From contig CM072919.1 in NCBI GenBank assembly GCA_037013685.1, forward strand, positions 50,178,616 through 50,242,615: a DNA stretch of 64,000 bases. The letters are read 5' to 3'. The DNA comes from Acridotheres tristis (lineage: Eukaryota > Chordata > Aves > Passeriformes > Sturnidae). The notes beneath the pieces are model-generated. The model saw only the letters and a program-made list of their open reading frames with translations, searched no databases and was not told the DNA's origin. This document shows positions 39,532-51,052 of the stretch, piece by piece. The position numbers and the translations under genes were made by a program. Each line of letters starts with the position of its first letter. Position 1 is the first letter of the stretch.

Positions 39532-40334
39532 GAATAATTAGCTCTTGCATTCAATTTCTATGTGATCCTCTTTTTAATATAATAATATCTGTTTTCTGTG
39601 AAAATTTTTTTCTGGCTATATTTCTAATGTCTGTAGACAGACTTAAGGCACATGTTAGCTCTGGTCTGGAATGTATTTCAATTTTCTTTATATTCTTTAT
39701 AGTTTAAAGCACAAAGTAGCCTTACATTGTTTTAGTGAACCTACAAATCTATACACCTAGGTTTTCTTTCTTACTTTTACTTTTTTAAAAATTTATTTTA
39801 GTTTGCATGCTCTTTTTTTAGAGTGGTAAAGGACCATAATATGACAAGATTGTTTTGGGGTATTTTATACAGACAATCACCACTGACATTGAAAATAGCA
39901 TAAAAATAACAACACAAGTGAAGTAGTTATGGCATAACTTTGCAAGGTGTAGATAACTGGAAAATTGTTCAGTGTATCTATAATTTAATTAGAAGATAGT
40001 TCAGGATACCTATAATGTTCATATATCGGAAAAAAAAGGAATGATTTTGTAACAGTGAAGTAGTTGGAAGTTGAAATAGTACAACTGATGCAGAAGAGTG
40101 AAGATCGCTATTAGAACATTTAGAGAAGGATTATGAAGTTTGGGATGTATAAGCAGTATGGTGTCCCTTGAAAAGGTAAAGAAAACTGCTGTTTCACTGG
40201 CAGTGCAGGAAGTGATTAAAATGTTTCAGTGTAACACAAGAATTGTTCTCAAGAAAGAAAGAATACAATGGGAAAGATGGATTAAGGCACCCATATTATT
40301 ATATGATGGCTGTAGTACAATAGTATGAAATCAG
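39532..40334. other. AT-rich DNA between two CR1 insertions
   Basis: No gene is recognised. The 62-codon plus frame at 40140-40328 contains no known domain, but it ends at the start of the next CR1 and might include heavily mutated CR1 sequence. Confidence 0.45.
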
Positions 40335-40860
40335 CAGTGCACTCCAGCAGCAAAGTCCAAAAATATACTAGGCTTTATGAATAGGGGCATCAAGGGGAGG
40401 GATTATATTCTTTTACGTCATATTCATCAGACTGTATCTGGGCACTTCATTCAGTTTTGATCCCTAAAATATGTGAAGAGCATGGACAGAGTGGAGTGGG
40501 TGCAGGGACTGCAATTAGGATGATGAGGCCTGGAGCCCCTGCCCTGTGAGAAGAGGCTGTGGGAGCAGGGCTGGTTCAGGCTTTTCACAGTAGTGTGTGG
40601 CAGGAAGTCGAAAGGCAGTGAAACAAGCTTTAACATGAGAGGCTCAGGCTGGAAAGAAGGAGAAGCCTTTTCTCAAGGACAGCCCAGCAGTTAAACAGAT
40701 TGTCCAGAGGCATTATACCATTTCCATTCTTGGAGGTTTTCAAGACTCAGGTGAGCAAATTTGTCTGAATTAAGGATCAGCCTTGCTATGAACAGGAGGT
40801 TGGGCTGCAAGCTTCCCAAAGTTTCTTGCAACTGAAGTTATTTCATCATTTTGAGACTGT
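40335..40860 (+). mobile_element. CR1 LINE 3' fragment, diverged
   Basis: Recognisable plus-strand CR1 3' blocks occur in order: aaaatatactaggctttatga, 'catcagactgtatctgggc', 'gcaattaggatgatgaggcc', 'aggctgtgggagcaggg', and a 3' UTR-like 'caggaggttgggctgcaag'. The terminal octamers are eroded (tttcatcattttgagac). All frames are interrupted. This is an older copy than the neighbour ending at 39.5 kb. Confidence 0.85.
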
Positions 40861-41356
40861 TAACTAAGAAAATAAATAATCATGGCTATTTTTTTTCTTC
40901 CATTATTCCCTTCACAAAGAAAATAATTTTTTATTCTTCATTCTTTTTCTGGGTTTTCTGTGCTAGATATTCTCTATATTGACAAAGTAATTTTGTAGAT
41001 TTGTTACTAGAACTTGTGTATTCTGGGCACATCACACATATTAGTAAGAAAAGGCAAGCATTTTTCATTTCATCCTGATGAAAAGAAGGAAAGTAGTTAA
41101 AATAGTTTAAGAAGCTGGAACTAATGGACAAAAAGGAATAAAGGAGGGGAAAATGAAATTAATATTGTAGAAGACTTAGAAGCTGTTAACCACCAGACTC
41201 CAATTCTGTTAATGTTAGCAGGACGTCAGCATTTAACACTGTATCAGTTTTGCACTGCAGACACAGCTAACAGAAAAGAACAGTAATGATAAAGGAAGAA
41301 TTTAGTTTTAATCTACCCTATAGGGACTAAATCCAGAGCAGAGTTCCTGTATGTGC
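40861..41356. other. AT-rich DNA, nothing recognised
   Basis: The minus frame 40931-41131 is short, serine and lysine rich and without a recognisable domain. Confidence 0.5.
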
Positions 41357-41492
41357 CACAAACAAACAAACAAACAAACAAACAAAAAAACCCACCAAAA
41401 ACCAAAAAACCAAAAACCAACCAACCAAACAACCAAACAAACAAAAAAAAAAGGAAAAAATCAACTAACCAAAAAAAACCTAAAAACCCCAC
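41357..41492. repeat. A/C-rich low-complexity tract, (CAAA)n and CCAA units
   Basis: A clean CAAA array at the left grades into CCAAAAA, CCAACCAAC and A-run units over about 135 bp. The minus-strand open frame here is mostly Phe, Leu, Val and Gly, and is an artefact of composition. Confidence 0.92.
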
Positions 41493-43385
41493 AGCACAGA
41501 ACATTGTAACATTGACATAATTTATTATGCTGCATAGAGCTGAACTAACAGAAAAGTTGTTTGCATTATATTATTGCCAGCTCTGCAGCTGCTGCTTTGC
41601 ACCTGTCCTGGGCATTGGACAGAGAGCTGTTTTCCACAGTTGGAAAGGTGTATTTTTCTGATCTATCTGAGCTGAACATCTTCTTTTTTTTTGAAGACAT
41701 GCTGGACAACTTCAAAGACATATATATCTGCTTGCGTGCTTGCAGCTATAAGACTTCAGTCTCAAAACTGTGCATTCTAGCTCCTGACATAATTACTCCA
41801 GTTTTCTTATATCTTAGTCCTTTGTGGAAGCCTTCCTAAAAGCAGTCTCCAGAAGGCAAAATTTGAAATCTTTGTCTCAGCAAGGCATACAAGATTTTTG
41901 CTCTTTGAGAGAGAGATCAATGCTTTATCTCCATTTCCACCTTTCACCAGTTTGATTTTTGACATCAATTTCCTGTTCCTTCAGTTCTACACACAGTTTT
42001 TGTGTTCTGGATAATATTGTGATTCCTATTTTAAATAAATATTATGCCTATGGTTTATAATGTTTCTTTAAGAAACCTTGCAATATCTGTTACTTTATAG
42101 AAACAGATTTTATGCCTCTCTCACACATCTAAGTAGTAACTAAAAATCTACTTTCTCATTTTAATTCTTGTAACAAAATAAGGAGAAAAAACCACACGTT
42201 AATGGAATGGGAGGTTTAGTAAAGATGGAGGATTTAATTTTGCTAATGAGGCCTGAGAGCAGAGTACAATGATAGAATACACATGTTCATTCTTGTGGCT
42301 AGAAATGTGTTCTTCCTTTTTGTTTTTTTTAAGTCTGTTCCCTGCTCTGGGAGCATTGTGAAAGGCATAAAATTCATTTTGAATATATTAAAAAAACCTT
42401 CCTAAACATTATCAATTAGCCACCAAGACCTGGAAACTAGCCTTGAAAATCAAGTCACTATTAAAAATAAATAAATAACAGGATAACATGTTAATTTCTT
42501 AAGACCCTGCCTCTGTCACTGCAGCCAGGTATAAGCCATGGAGAAGCAGAGAAATTACTTGAGTCAGACAGAAATTCAAACAATGTGGGTTGCTTACTGG
42601 CCCCCTCAGTTTCTCAGTCTGAGGGCTAAGAAATACAATTGAAATGTAACATTTATAATCTTCATTAAAAGAATATTAGAAAATTCCTGTCATTCCCACT
42701 TTTAGAGGTACTGAACACAAAAAAACTGATCTGCTACACTGGTGCAAAAATTCATGGAAGTTAATGCAGTATTTGCATATTCATATTGTCTGTATATTAT
42801 AATTCATATAGTTACTAGCATTGACAATGGTCAGACCCATCTTTATGAATTTTTATGGTCTTTACAGACATGTATCCTAAAATTAAGACTATTTGCTTAA
42901 AATGATGAATTTTGCTACCTCAAATACCTGATATGTACATAACTCACATGCCTGAAAGTGTGACCAGCAAATAGCAAACCTGTAACTAGTAAAATCTGCT
43001 TGAGGAATCTGCCTTTATTTTTGACATACTTTGCATGTAATACTTTATTATCATACAGTAGATAACTTAGAAGCATGTGTTAATTTAGGATTACACAGAT
43101 TGCCAAAGGAAATAGAATTGGTATATTCTATCAGTAGTTCCTTGCTCATCTACAGCACTGTAGGTCTTATAGATGTTTACTTCAGAGGAAACTGAGGATC
43201 CTGAGATCTCAGTGCACTGAGTCCTTATAAATCCACTAACTTCATACCTGTTGAGTTTCCCAGGCAATTTACAGACTTTAACGCTCTAGTATTTAAACCC
43301 TTCAAAAACCGTATGAAACTAATATCCAAGCCCTTTCAAAAGAGTAGTAGTATATATTGTGTGTGGACCCTGGATGAAAGACAAG
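41493..43385. other. AT-rich DNA, nothing recognised
   Basis: The plus frame 41561-41839 (92 codons) has no recognisable domain. No repeat element was identified. Confidence 0.5.
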
Positions 43386-44050
43386 TGCTCACCAAAGCTG
43401 CTCTATCCCTTCTCTCTTCAGTTGTACATGGGAGAGAAAATACAACAAAGTGCTTATAGATTGAGACGAGGGCAGGGAGAGATCACTCAGTGATTATCAT
43501 CACAGTCAAAACAGAGTTGACCTTGGGGAAATTGATTTAATTTATTTTCAATAAAATCAGAATACAATAATGAGAACTCCAAATCTTCCCTCCTTTCTTC
43601 TTGGGCCCAACTAAATTTCTAATTTCTCTACCTCCTCCTCATAAGTGGTACAGAGAGACAAGAAGTGGTGTTGCTGCCAGTTTATCACACCTTGTCTCTG
43701 TCACTCCTTCCTCCTCACACTCTTACCTACAACAATGAGGGGTGCCTCCCACAGGAGACAATCCTTCACGAGATATCTGAGTATCAGCCCTCCCCAAAGT
43801 CTGCAGTTATTCATGAACTGCTCTAGCATAGGCCCCTTCCCTTTTGGGCAGTTTTTCAGGAACAGCTGCTCTGGCGTGGGTCCCTCATAGGGTCACAAGT
43901 CCTGCCAACAAACCAGCTCCATGTGGGCTTCTCTCTCCATATGGTTATAGGTCCTGCCCAGAGCCTGCGCCAGTACAGGCTTCGTCTGGGATACATTTGG
44001 ACACATCCACCTGCTCCAACATGAGATCCTCCAGGAGCTCTGGGTATGTG
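43386..44050. mobile_element. Fragment of an avian LTR-type interspersed repeat, copy B
   Basis: It is the same family and orientation as 14045-14745 (see landmarks there). This copy keeps more of the right half, where units of the type 'ctgctctggcgtgggtccc', 'ccagctccatgtgggct' and 'cacctgctccaacatgagatcc' recur about every 50-60 bp, a minisatellite-like internal structure. The left half keeps the 'ggagagaaaatacaac' and 'gagatcactca' blocks. Overlapping open frames at 43645-44214 on both strands read this repeat and should not be taken as host genes. Confidence 0.65.
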
Positions 44051-45294
44051 GGTATGTGCTTCCATAATCTCAGAGTACATATTTTTATAAAGCAATGAAC
44101 ACATGAACATGACAGTGAAGGCAAAATTAATCTCCCCGGGACTAAACTCACTAATGTAATGGAAAGTTTAATTCTGAGATTAAGCAAGTCAGGATGCTTG
44201 AACCAAGACATCAATTTTTTTAGTTTCCAAAAAATACAGTGTACAGAGCTGGTGTTCCTCCTACATTGTAGGAGTGTGTGCTGGGCTTTGCACCATTAAT
44301 TAGTGGTTTGACATCAGTTTTGTCTGTTTCTATTCAGAGCCAGGATTATTAGAAGGGTGATTGAGACAGTTTTCGGGTTTGGTCTTCGATATTTATTGTA
44401 TCTTATCAAAAATTACAGAAAGTTTGACAGCACCCCTAGCTCCTTGCTAGAAGTAGGAAAAATGGCTACAGCTGAGCCTGCTTCAAGGCTTTTTAAAGCT
44501 AAACAAACCAACAGAGGTTTAACACCTATATAATTTTTTCTTTTGACCCAATAATAGATTCCCATGACCCTTAGAGTGACTTTTGACTGACCAGTCCAAA
44601 GGTTACTACTTAAGTTCTGTGAAGAAGAAAGAAGAAGAAGAAGATTAACAAGAAGAAAAGACACCACCCAAATTCTCCATCTTGTCCCTGAACTACCACT
44701 ATACTGTAAAAATCTTAAAGTTAAAACCCATCACCCAGTGAAAATACATACATGTAACCCACTACACATAACTCATTCACATTTGCAAGTCTTCTCCAAG
44801 GTTTCAGGCCCAGAGCAGTATTTTCCAGGGTGTCTGTGCCTGAAAGCACAGAAAGCTCAAAAACTCCAGATTCCTGAGATCCAACACTATATGACCCAAA
44901 ACTTTTCCTGTTACTGTTTTGCTTCAGTTCAGGTCCACTCCAGTGGCAGACTTCTCTTTCCTGGTAGTGAGCTACAATACTATGCTTACATCCTGTCACA
45001 CTTGCAGCTTGAAGTGGCAAGTCTTGAAAAAATTAGCAAACTAACTTACTTAGAGCAAATAGCTTTGTAATATCTGCAACATGTAATTTGAAATGTTGAA
45101 TTATGATTTTTTAAAAATGCTATAAAATAATGAAATATACTCTAAAATTGTAATAGCACACTTGTAGTCAGATCAGTATGCCAGATTATGGTTCAGAAAA
45201 TTAATTTATTTTAATAGAATTTATAGGCTGGAAGGAGTGTGAATTCTTCCTTGCAAACATGGGAGTGGAGTCTTCCACAAGGGAGAGACTACAG

Positions 45295-45296
<2 letters not shown>
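44051..45296. other. AT-rich DNA with a short (GAA)n run
   Basis: A GAA-rich run of about 26 bp lies at 44621-44646. Overlapping frames at 44721-45070 on opposite strands have no recognisable domains. No repeat family was identified. Confidence 0.5.
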
Positions 45297-45331
<35 letters not shown>

Positions 45332-45342
45332 ATATAGATATA
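45297..45342. repeat. (TA)n-(TG)n microsatellite
   Basis: About 14 TA units pass into TGTG and TATAGATA. It is self-complementary, so it can extrude as a cruciform, and length errors are likely in short-read assemblies. Confidence 0.93.
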
Positions 45343-46361
45343 AATTCCAAGTAGATAGAGACTATGTAAAGAATATTTCCAGCATGACAAATCTAAGGTT
45401 AATGACACTTTTGTAGTTAAAGTTCCCGTTCCCCATGGTCTGACATTTCCTTCCAATGCTGGAACTGGATTATATACAGTGTGAGAAATCCAGCCATAAA
45501 ATTGAAAAGAGATAGACTGAGATTTGTGCTTTTAACTGTTCCATTAGACTCTCAGAATAAATCAAAACTTTATATCTTTTAATTGTTTATTTTCTTTTTA
45601 ATGATAAGTATGTTTCAAATTTAGTCCTGTGAATGGTAGCTATAATGATCATGTATATATAAGGACACAGAAAAATTCATGCATTGTTTAATTTCAGATT
45701 TTTTGAAATAGAAATATACTTCTCATATGTGTAGTATTGGAATAAAACTGCTAAATAACTGATGCTATCCAAATTATACACAAGTTAAGTTTGGACTGAC
45801 ACTCAAAACCAGATTTCTACTGTAAAATGTTTAAACACTTCTCATGTCACATTCAGCAATGTATGGGTAGTAAAACAACCATGGAAACAAACTGGCCATG
45901 GATATTTTATATTGAATTACCCACTTTCATGAATATTTGATCTGCTTATTGCCTGCAAATGTTTTAGATTGCTTGCCTATAATTGGAGCTTATTAAACTT
46001 CTGAAGGTAAGGATCTGCGTGACAGGAATGGCTGTAGTTCTGAAAAAGGGAAAAAAAAATGCATAGTATGTAAACTTTAACTGGATAGAAAGTGCAGAAT
46101 TGTAGACTTCTGGCGATGTTTTCTTTTGAAAAAGAATCAACATGATGATGTGACAAAAAAGTCTAATTAACCTGTTTAATTTGCAAACATCCGATGAGCC
46201 CACATATTTTCCAGGATTACTATCTTAAAAGTTACAGATACTTTTGGGTTTTAAAAATATAAATAAAGCATTTCATTCATACTCTTAGAATTTTTCACAG
46301 AGTAACTTACAGAGGAAGTGGAAATAGTTTAGATATATAGTTACTGTAGACAAGAAAGGAT

Positions 46362-46391
46362 TATCTTTATCTGCCGATAAAGATATTATCT
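46362..46391. promoter_or_regulatory. Palindromic cluster of GATA motifs
   Basis: 'tatctttatc' (46362-46371) and its exact reverse complement 'gataaagata' (46376-46385) are separated by the 4-base loop tgcc. A further ttatctgc begins at 46387. This gives five GATA/TATC cores within about 30 bp. GATA-family factors bind WGATAR sites, and clustered or paired sites are typical of enhancers. Whether it is bound is unknown. Confidence 0.35.
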
Positions 46392-49300
46392 GCAGACATA
46401 ATAAAAGACAATGCTCAAGGCCATCCTTTCTGTGAAGTTGCTTACAAGTGTCATCAGTGAAGAATTTACCCTATGGTGGAATGTAAAATTCATGTTTTTA
46501 ATCAGAAAGAAGGAAATTTATTTCACATTTGTATTTTTATGGTGCTTCATTTTATAAGGATAAGAGGAAAGACTAAAGCCAAAAGTCACATTAACAAAAA
46601 TAGTCTGTAGTCTCCATTGCAAATCTGTTGCTAAAATGTGGCAAGAATCAGTTTGCAGTTTGTGAAAAGACACAAAATATAAGAAAGAAAATCCATTACG
46701 CATATGTTAGTATGGTAAGGGTATCAATAATATTTTTACTTTTGGGACAAGTTTTTTTTCCCCTCTTCCCCTTAAAATATCGGTCTAATAATGGAAGAAA
46801 ATTTCCACAGCATTAACACCCTTTTGAAGCCATAGCTTAATCATTAAGCAGTCTTCCTATTGCATATTTGAATTGTTAGACTCCCTAGCTTGAAGATTTA
46901 CCCATTAGCCTAACTTTTTTTTTGTTTGTTTTTTACTTCTAGTGAAATATCAAAATGGAATTAAAACAGACGTGATGCTTTGAATATGATATACTTTCTA
47001 ATTCAAAATTTTCATAATATAGCAGATAGGGGACAATAAAAGCTCAAACTCATCCAAACTGTTTAGTACATATTATTTAACGCTGCAAAACATGCTTATA
47101 GAAATGATTACAATTGTATTTGTAAGGAATTGACTTAATACAGATTTTTTATACAACAGCGCAGACTAGTGGCTTTTAACAAGGCAGCAAGTTTACCTTT
47201 TCTCCTAAGCAGCATTAAATTAAGACGGCTAAGACCAGAGGGTATAGAAAGTCTGAGTGTTTCTGATTTTTCTAATTCATGCATGGCTTCTCAGAGGACT
47301 GGGCACTTTAAAAAAAGATCAAGGAGCTAAATACAAAATTCTTTTGAAAAGAGACAAGTTTTTTTTTTTGTTGTAAGAGATAGGTGCCTTGCACATTTTT
47401 TTTAAACCTATTTACAAGGAACAACTTTGTCCAGACTGAGTAGTTTCTCAATTTCTTGCAAAACTGTGTCACAAATTCACTGCAATGCTACATGAAATTA
47501 CACAAAGATCTTTTTCAGAACTCCTTGATCTTCTTGACATATCTAGACAAAATATTTGCATAACATTTGTCTGTGCATATCTTGAAATTGAGGTATGATA
47601 TTTAATCTTTTGTAAATCTTCTAGACTTCAGAAAATATATGGTTACAATTAAGGTTATTAACTTAACCTGAATGTAGGAATTTTAATCATAATGATTACA
47701 CAGAGTTCTCCTTACCTCATTTTTTATGCATCTTCTTATGTCTGCTTTTCATGTCTTTCTCTCTAGTTAGCCCAAGAACAGTATCACACTGACACTGGTG
47801 TAGTTGCTTCAGTTAGATAGTATATCCCTGATCAGTATTGTCCTACGTGTCACATTTAAGATGTGCCCCACTCCTTGAGAAACGCTTTTCTTTGCAATTA
47901 CCCAAATAACTCCTAGAAAACCTAGTGTGGCCCTGAAGAGACATGAGAATACGGCGTGAATACAATAAATATTGGGGAAGGTGCCAACCATGGAAGTATA
48001 CCTGCAAATTTTCTACTTTCCAAAGTCTAACTCATGCAGATGAAAAATGTACTGCTCTTGTCCATCCTCCAGTACCTTTCATCTGCTGATCACTTTTAAG
48101 CTCTCAGTATCAAGGTTATGAACACTGGACCTAAAGACAAAGTTAAAGGTAAGACGCCATTAATAATCCTTGGATTGAAATCCAGTGGGTTGAATTTAAC
48201 AGCTGATATTTGTAACTTAGTAACAGTGATGAGATGTAAAAGACATAAAGTGTAAACCCCAGACTAAGTGGAAATACATGATTCACCATGCAGTTTAAAT
48301 TACAATATAATTTGGTGTAAGTTTTCTTGGGACAGCAAATACTTCAGGCATGGTAGTCTGATATCAATCTATCATTTGACTACGTAATCATAATTTGTCT
48401 CGCCATACTCCTCCAGTGTGTATTTATATTATTCTGAGTGGTTCAGCCGGCTTGATTTCCTCATCCTAGATGTCTCTAGGATGTCTCATCCACTCTGTCT
48501 TGCCATGCAATTTCTACCCAGCTGCATTATTTCTAAGCAAATGAAAATAGGCTAATCAAATTACAATGCCAGTATAGTTCTGGTAGTCTCAAGACATCAA
48601 AGAGAATACCCAGGTGGTTTTTTTTTTTGGCCAGAACTTGCAAATCTGTGAGGCTGTGAACTCATGTCCAAATCACATATCTGCTAAATCATTCAACCTC
48701 TAACTTGGCTGTCTCGAAATCCTCATCAGGCACATACAAAATTAACATTTACAGGCATTTACCTGGGAATGAATACTGAGTGTTATCTGAATTTGAGACT
48801 ATGCACAGGTGAAACAGAACTGAGAATGAAGACAGAAAAGCTCTTCAAAATTGTCCAGTGCAATGTAAGCTACCTAGTACTGCTTATTCTAATATTCAGC
48901 ATTAAACTTTTTTCCAGTGCTAACTACTTTGTGTGTAGTACTGTGTGTACTGTGCAGCAGTCTCCTGGCAAATGGACAAAACTATTGTGCTTTGATTTTG
49001 TTTCTGTTTGTTTCTTGTTTTCCGAAATTACCAACTCTTAAGAGAAATCTGGGTATTTACTGTGAAGTTCCTGCTACCTATCCATAGCATTGGGATTTTA
49101 GACCAATATTTTTACATATCATAATGAATAAAATTGTAGCACTGAGATTTATACTATAAAATTAAGCAAATGGTTGTCTGCAAAGGCCTCTTTGTCTTTA
49201 ATTTCTCTCTCATTTTGTATCTTTTATTCTCCCCATTTTGGAAGGATTTATGCTATTTCATATTTATGAATATGACTTAATTACATAGTCCTCCATTCAG

Positions 49301-49490
49301 ACACTGACTTGCAAGGAGATGTAGGTCCACATTTTCATAATTTTACACTCCTGATGTCATTAGAATAATGATCATTTAGATGTCTGCACAGGTGTTAAGC
49401 ACCTAAATTTCATCAATGGTAATAGTTTTAATCTTTCATTTATAAAAACCCTTCGATTTTATTTATTTTAAATTCAGGAAAGGAATCCTT

Positions 49491-49504
49491 CCAGCAGATG
49501 GCAG
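49491..49504 (+). promoter_or_regulatory. Candidate CTCF binding site
   Basis: The 14 bases 'ccagcagatggcag' fit the CTCF core consensus CCASYAGRKGGCRS at every position. CTCF is the vertebrate insulator and loop-anchor protein. The site lies in otherwise AT-rich, repeat-free DNA, where a chance match is less likely. Only occupancy data or conservation can confirm it. Orientation is plus. Confidence 0.4.
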
Positions 49505-50900
49505 CAACTCTCCACCTACCCCAATTCTGACTAAAAACATGTTATCATATTAAGCACAAACTTCGTTAAGAAATTATTTTTTTTTCAACTGATGACTGAA
49601 TTGCTTACATAGACTATTCTCTTCCAGTTTTAATTTTCAAGACCAAGCACAACTGGTATCACTAAAATGTCTGAAACCTGCCAAGCCAAGAGGCATCTGT
49701 TACATTATAATTAGTTTACCATATTGACAATTCGGATAATGGAAGGTGGACCAAAGCTGTAGTTGAATTTGCATTTAGGTGACAGGATGCACTGCTTAAA
49801 CTGAACTTAATCTAAACATGTTTAAATGGCTGCAAGAATCTGAAGTTATTCTGGCTTTTACTGAGCATCTGAAAGGATTTCCTTGCAGTGGGCTTGTCAT
49901 TCATAGTCATTTCTCACTTGGCACATTCGTAGTGTAAGTGGTATTGGACAGGATATACACAGCATCCTTAAAGGAAAATCTTGCTCAGGCGTTCTTCTCT
50001 ATTCATAAAAGATCATAAGGTCTTCCCTTTCAAGGGGGACTGTCAAATAAAATATTTTAAAATAATGCAATTAACTCAAGTTAAGTGTATGCTGCATCTT
50101 CCTATAAATAACCAACGGATTTTATTTTAAATCTGTCTTTTAAAAAGAGTGTTACAGCGACTCTTTTCTTCTGCTGGAAAAAGCCCATCAGCTACTGAGA
50201 CAGTAACTGCCTGAGGCTCTATCCTACAGTTTATTCAACTATGCACAGACTTGATCATGCAAATAATCTCTCTTCTATGGAGATTCTTGCTTAACTATAC
50301 CTTAATACACGAATAAGCCACTCTAGGATTCAGATGTAGCTGATTACAATTAAATTATGCTTATACATAAAAGCATGATCATAAATACATATGTAAACCA
50401 AGGACTATATATATAATTCTTTCACTGCCATCAAATTCCTTGTTATTTGACATTTAAAGGACTTGTAAGTAAGCTCACTAATGATGCAGAAGTGTGAAAG
50501 TCCCTTCATATTCTGTTTTTTGACTAATATGAGAGATAAAAAATATTTTGCTTACTTTAAAACAATTCAACTTTTTTAAAAAAATATTATTTCCATAAAG
50601 AAATATGTCCATTTGCCACATAGACTCATAGTATTTTAGAGGACGCCTGGCCCTTTTCCTTTTAACCCAAGTTTGCTATCATTTTTGGTGGAAGATCAAT
50701 TGTCTGTAGAAATCTCTTATCTTTAGAAAGGATTAGAGAGATAGGGCACAGTTGTGAGATGATGTGAGAAGAGGAGAGAAGAATAGGTAAAACAACACTT
50801 TGAACACTTTGGCTTTTATTTGCCAACCTGTCTTGGGAACTTTGGCTTCACTCAGACAGTGCTGGACCACACAATCACTTAAAGGACTTAAATTAGGGTT

Positions 50901-51008
50901 CTCAATTTTCAAACACTCATCAAGAATTTTTGCAGTGTAGAATTCTATTCGTATATTTGGATTTTTGAAAAACGCAGTGTAAAACTGTAGTAAATTTAAT
51001 AGACATAT
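50901..51008. repeat. 108-bp direct repeat, left copy
   Basis: This copy starts ctcaattttcaaacactc and ends aatagacatat. It is repeated at 52418-52525 with a single mismatch (position 50934, a against c). The pair brackets the LTR-PBS insert exactly. Confidence 0.97.
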
Positions 51009-51028
51009 GTCTTGGTTTAATTTTGAGT
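51009..51028 (-). mobile_element. Short leader-like segment downstream of the PBS
   Basis: Twenty bases separate the tRNA-Gly primer-binding site from the left 108-bp repeat. On the element's strand they follow the PBS directly. They are either the first bases of the retroviral leader, where the element was truncated, or filler added at the junction. They do not continue the tRNA sequence, so they are not a tRNA read-through. Confidence 0.5.
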
Positions 51029-51046
51029 TTCCCGGCCAATGCACCA
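51029..51046 (-). other. Retroviral primer-binding site for tRNA-Gly
   Basis: On the plus strand 'ttcccggccaatgcacca' is identical to the last 18 nucleotides of vertebrate tRNA-Gly(GCC) including the added CCA. On the minus strand it is therefore the perfect complement, where such a tRNA would prime reverse transcription. It lies 6 bases downstream of the CA end of the LTR on that strand, as expected for a retrovirus-like element. A nuclear tRNA gene would not carry the CCA and would be about 72 nt long; only 18 nt match. Confidence 0.85.
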
Positions 51047-51052
51047 AATTAA

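Larger units (their letters stand above)
45343..50900. other. AT-rich single-copy DNA with two notable regulatory-like motifs
   Basis: No exon or transposon is recognised. Within it lie a palindromic GATA cluster (46362-46391) and a CTCF-core match (49491-49504), listed separately. A TCAG acceptor-like site near 48107 and a gtaaga donor at 48150 enclose about 40 bp that is open in one frame only, too little to call an exon. Confidence 0.45.

Noticed and set aside
43386..44050. CRISPR-like array from the recurring ctcc..tggg units
   Set aside because: The units are irregular and degenerate, there are no unique spacers of constant length, and the host is a bird; the pattern is minisatellite-like within an LTR-type repeat.
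51029..51046. A tRNA-Gly gene
   Set aside because: Only 18 nt match, the encoded CCA is present, and no anticodon arm or upstream half exists; position after an LTR makes it a primer-binding site.
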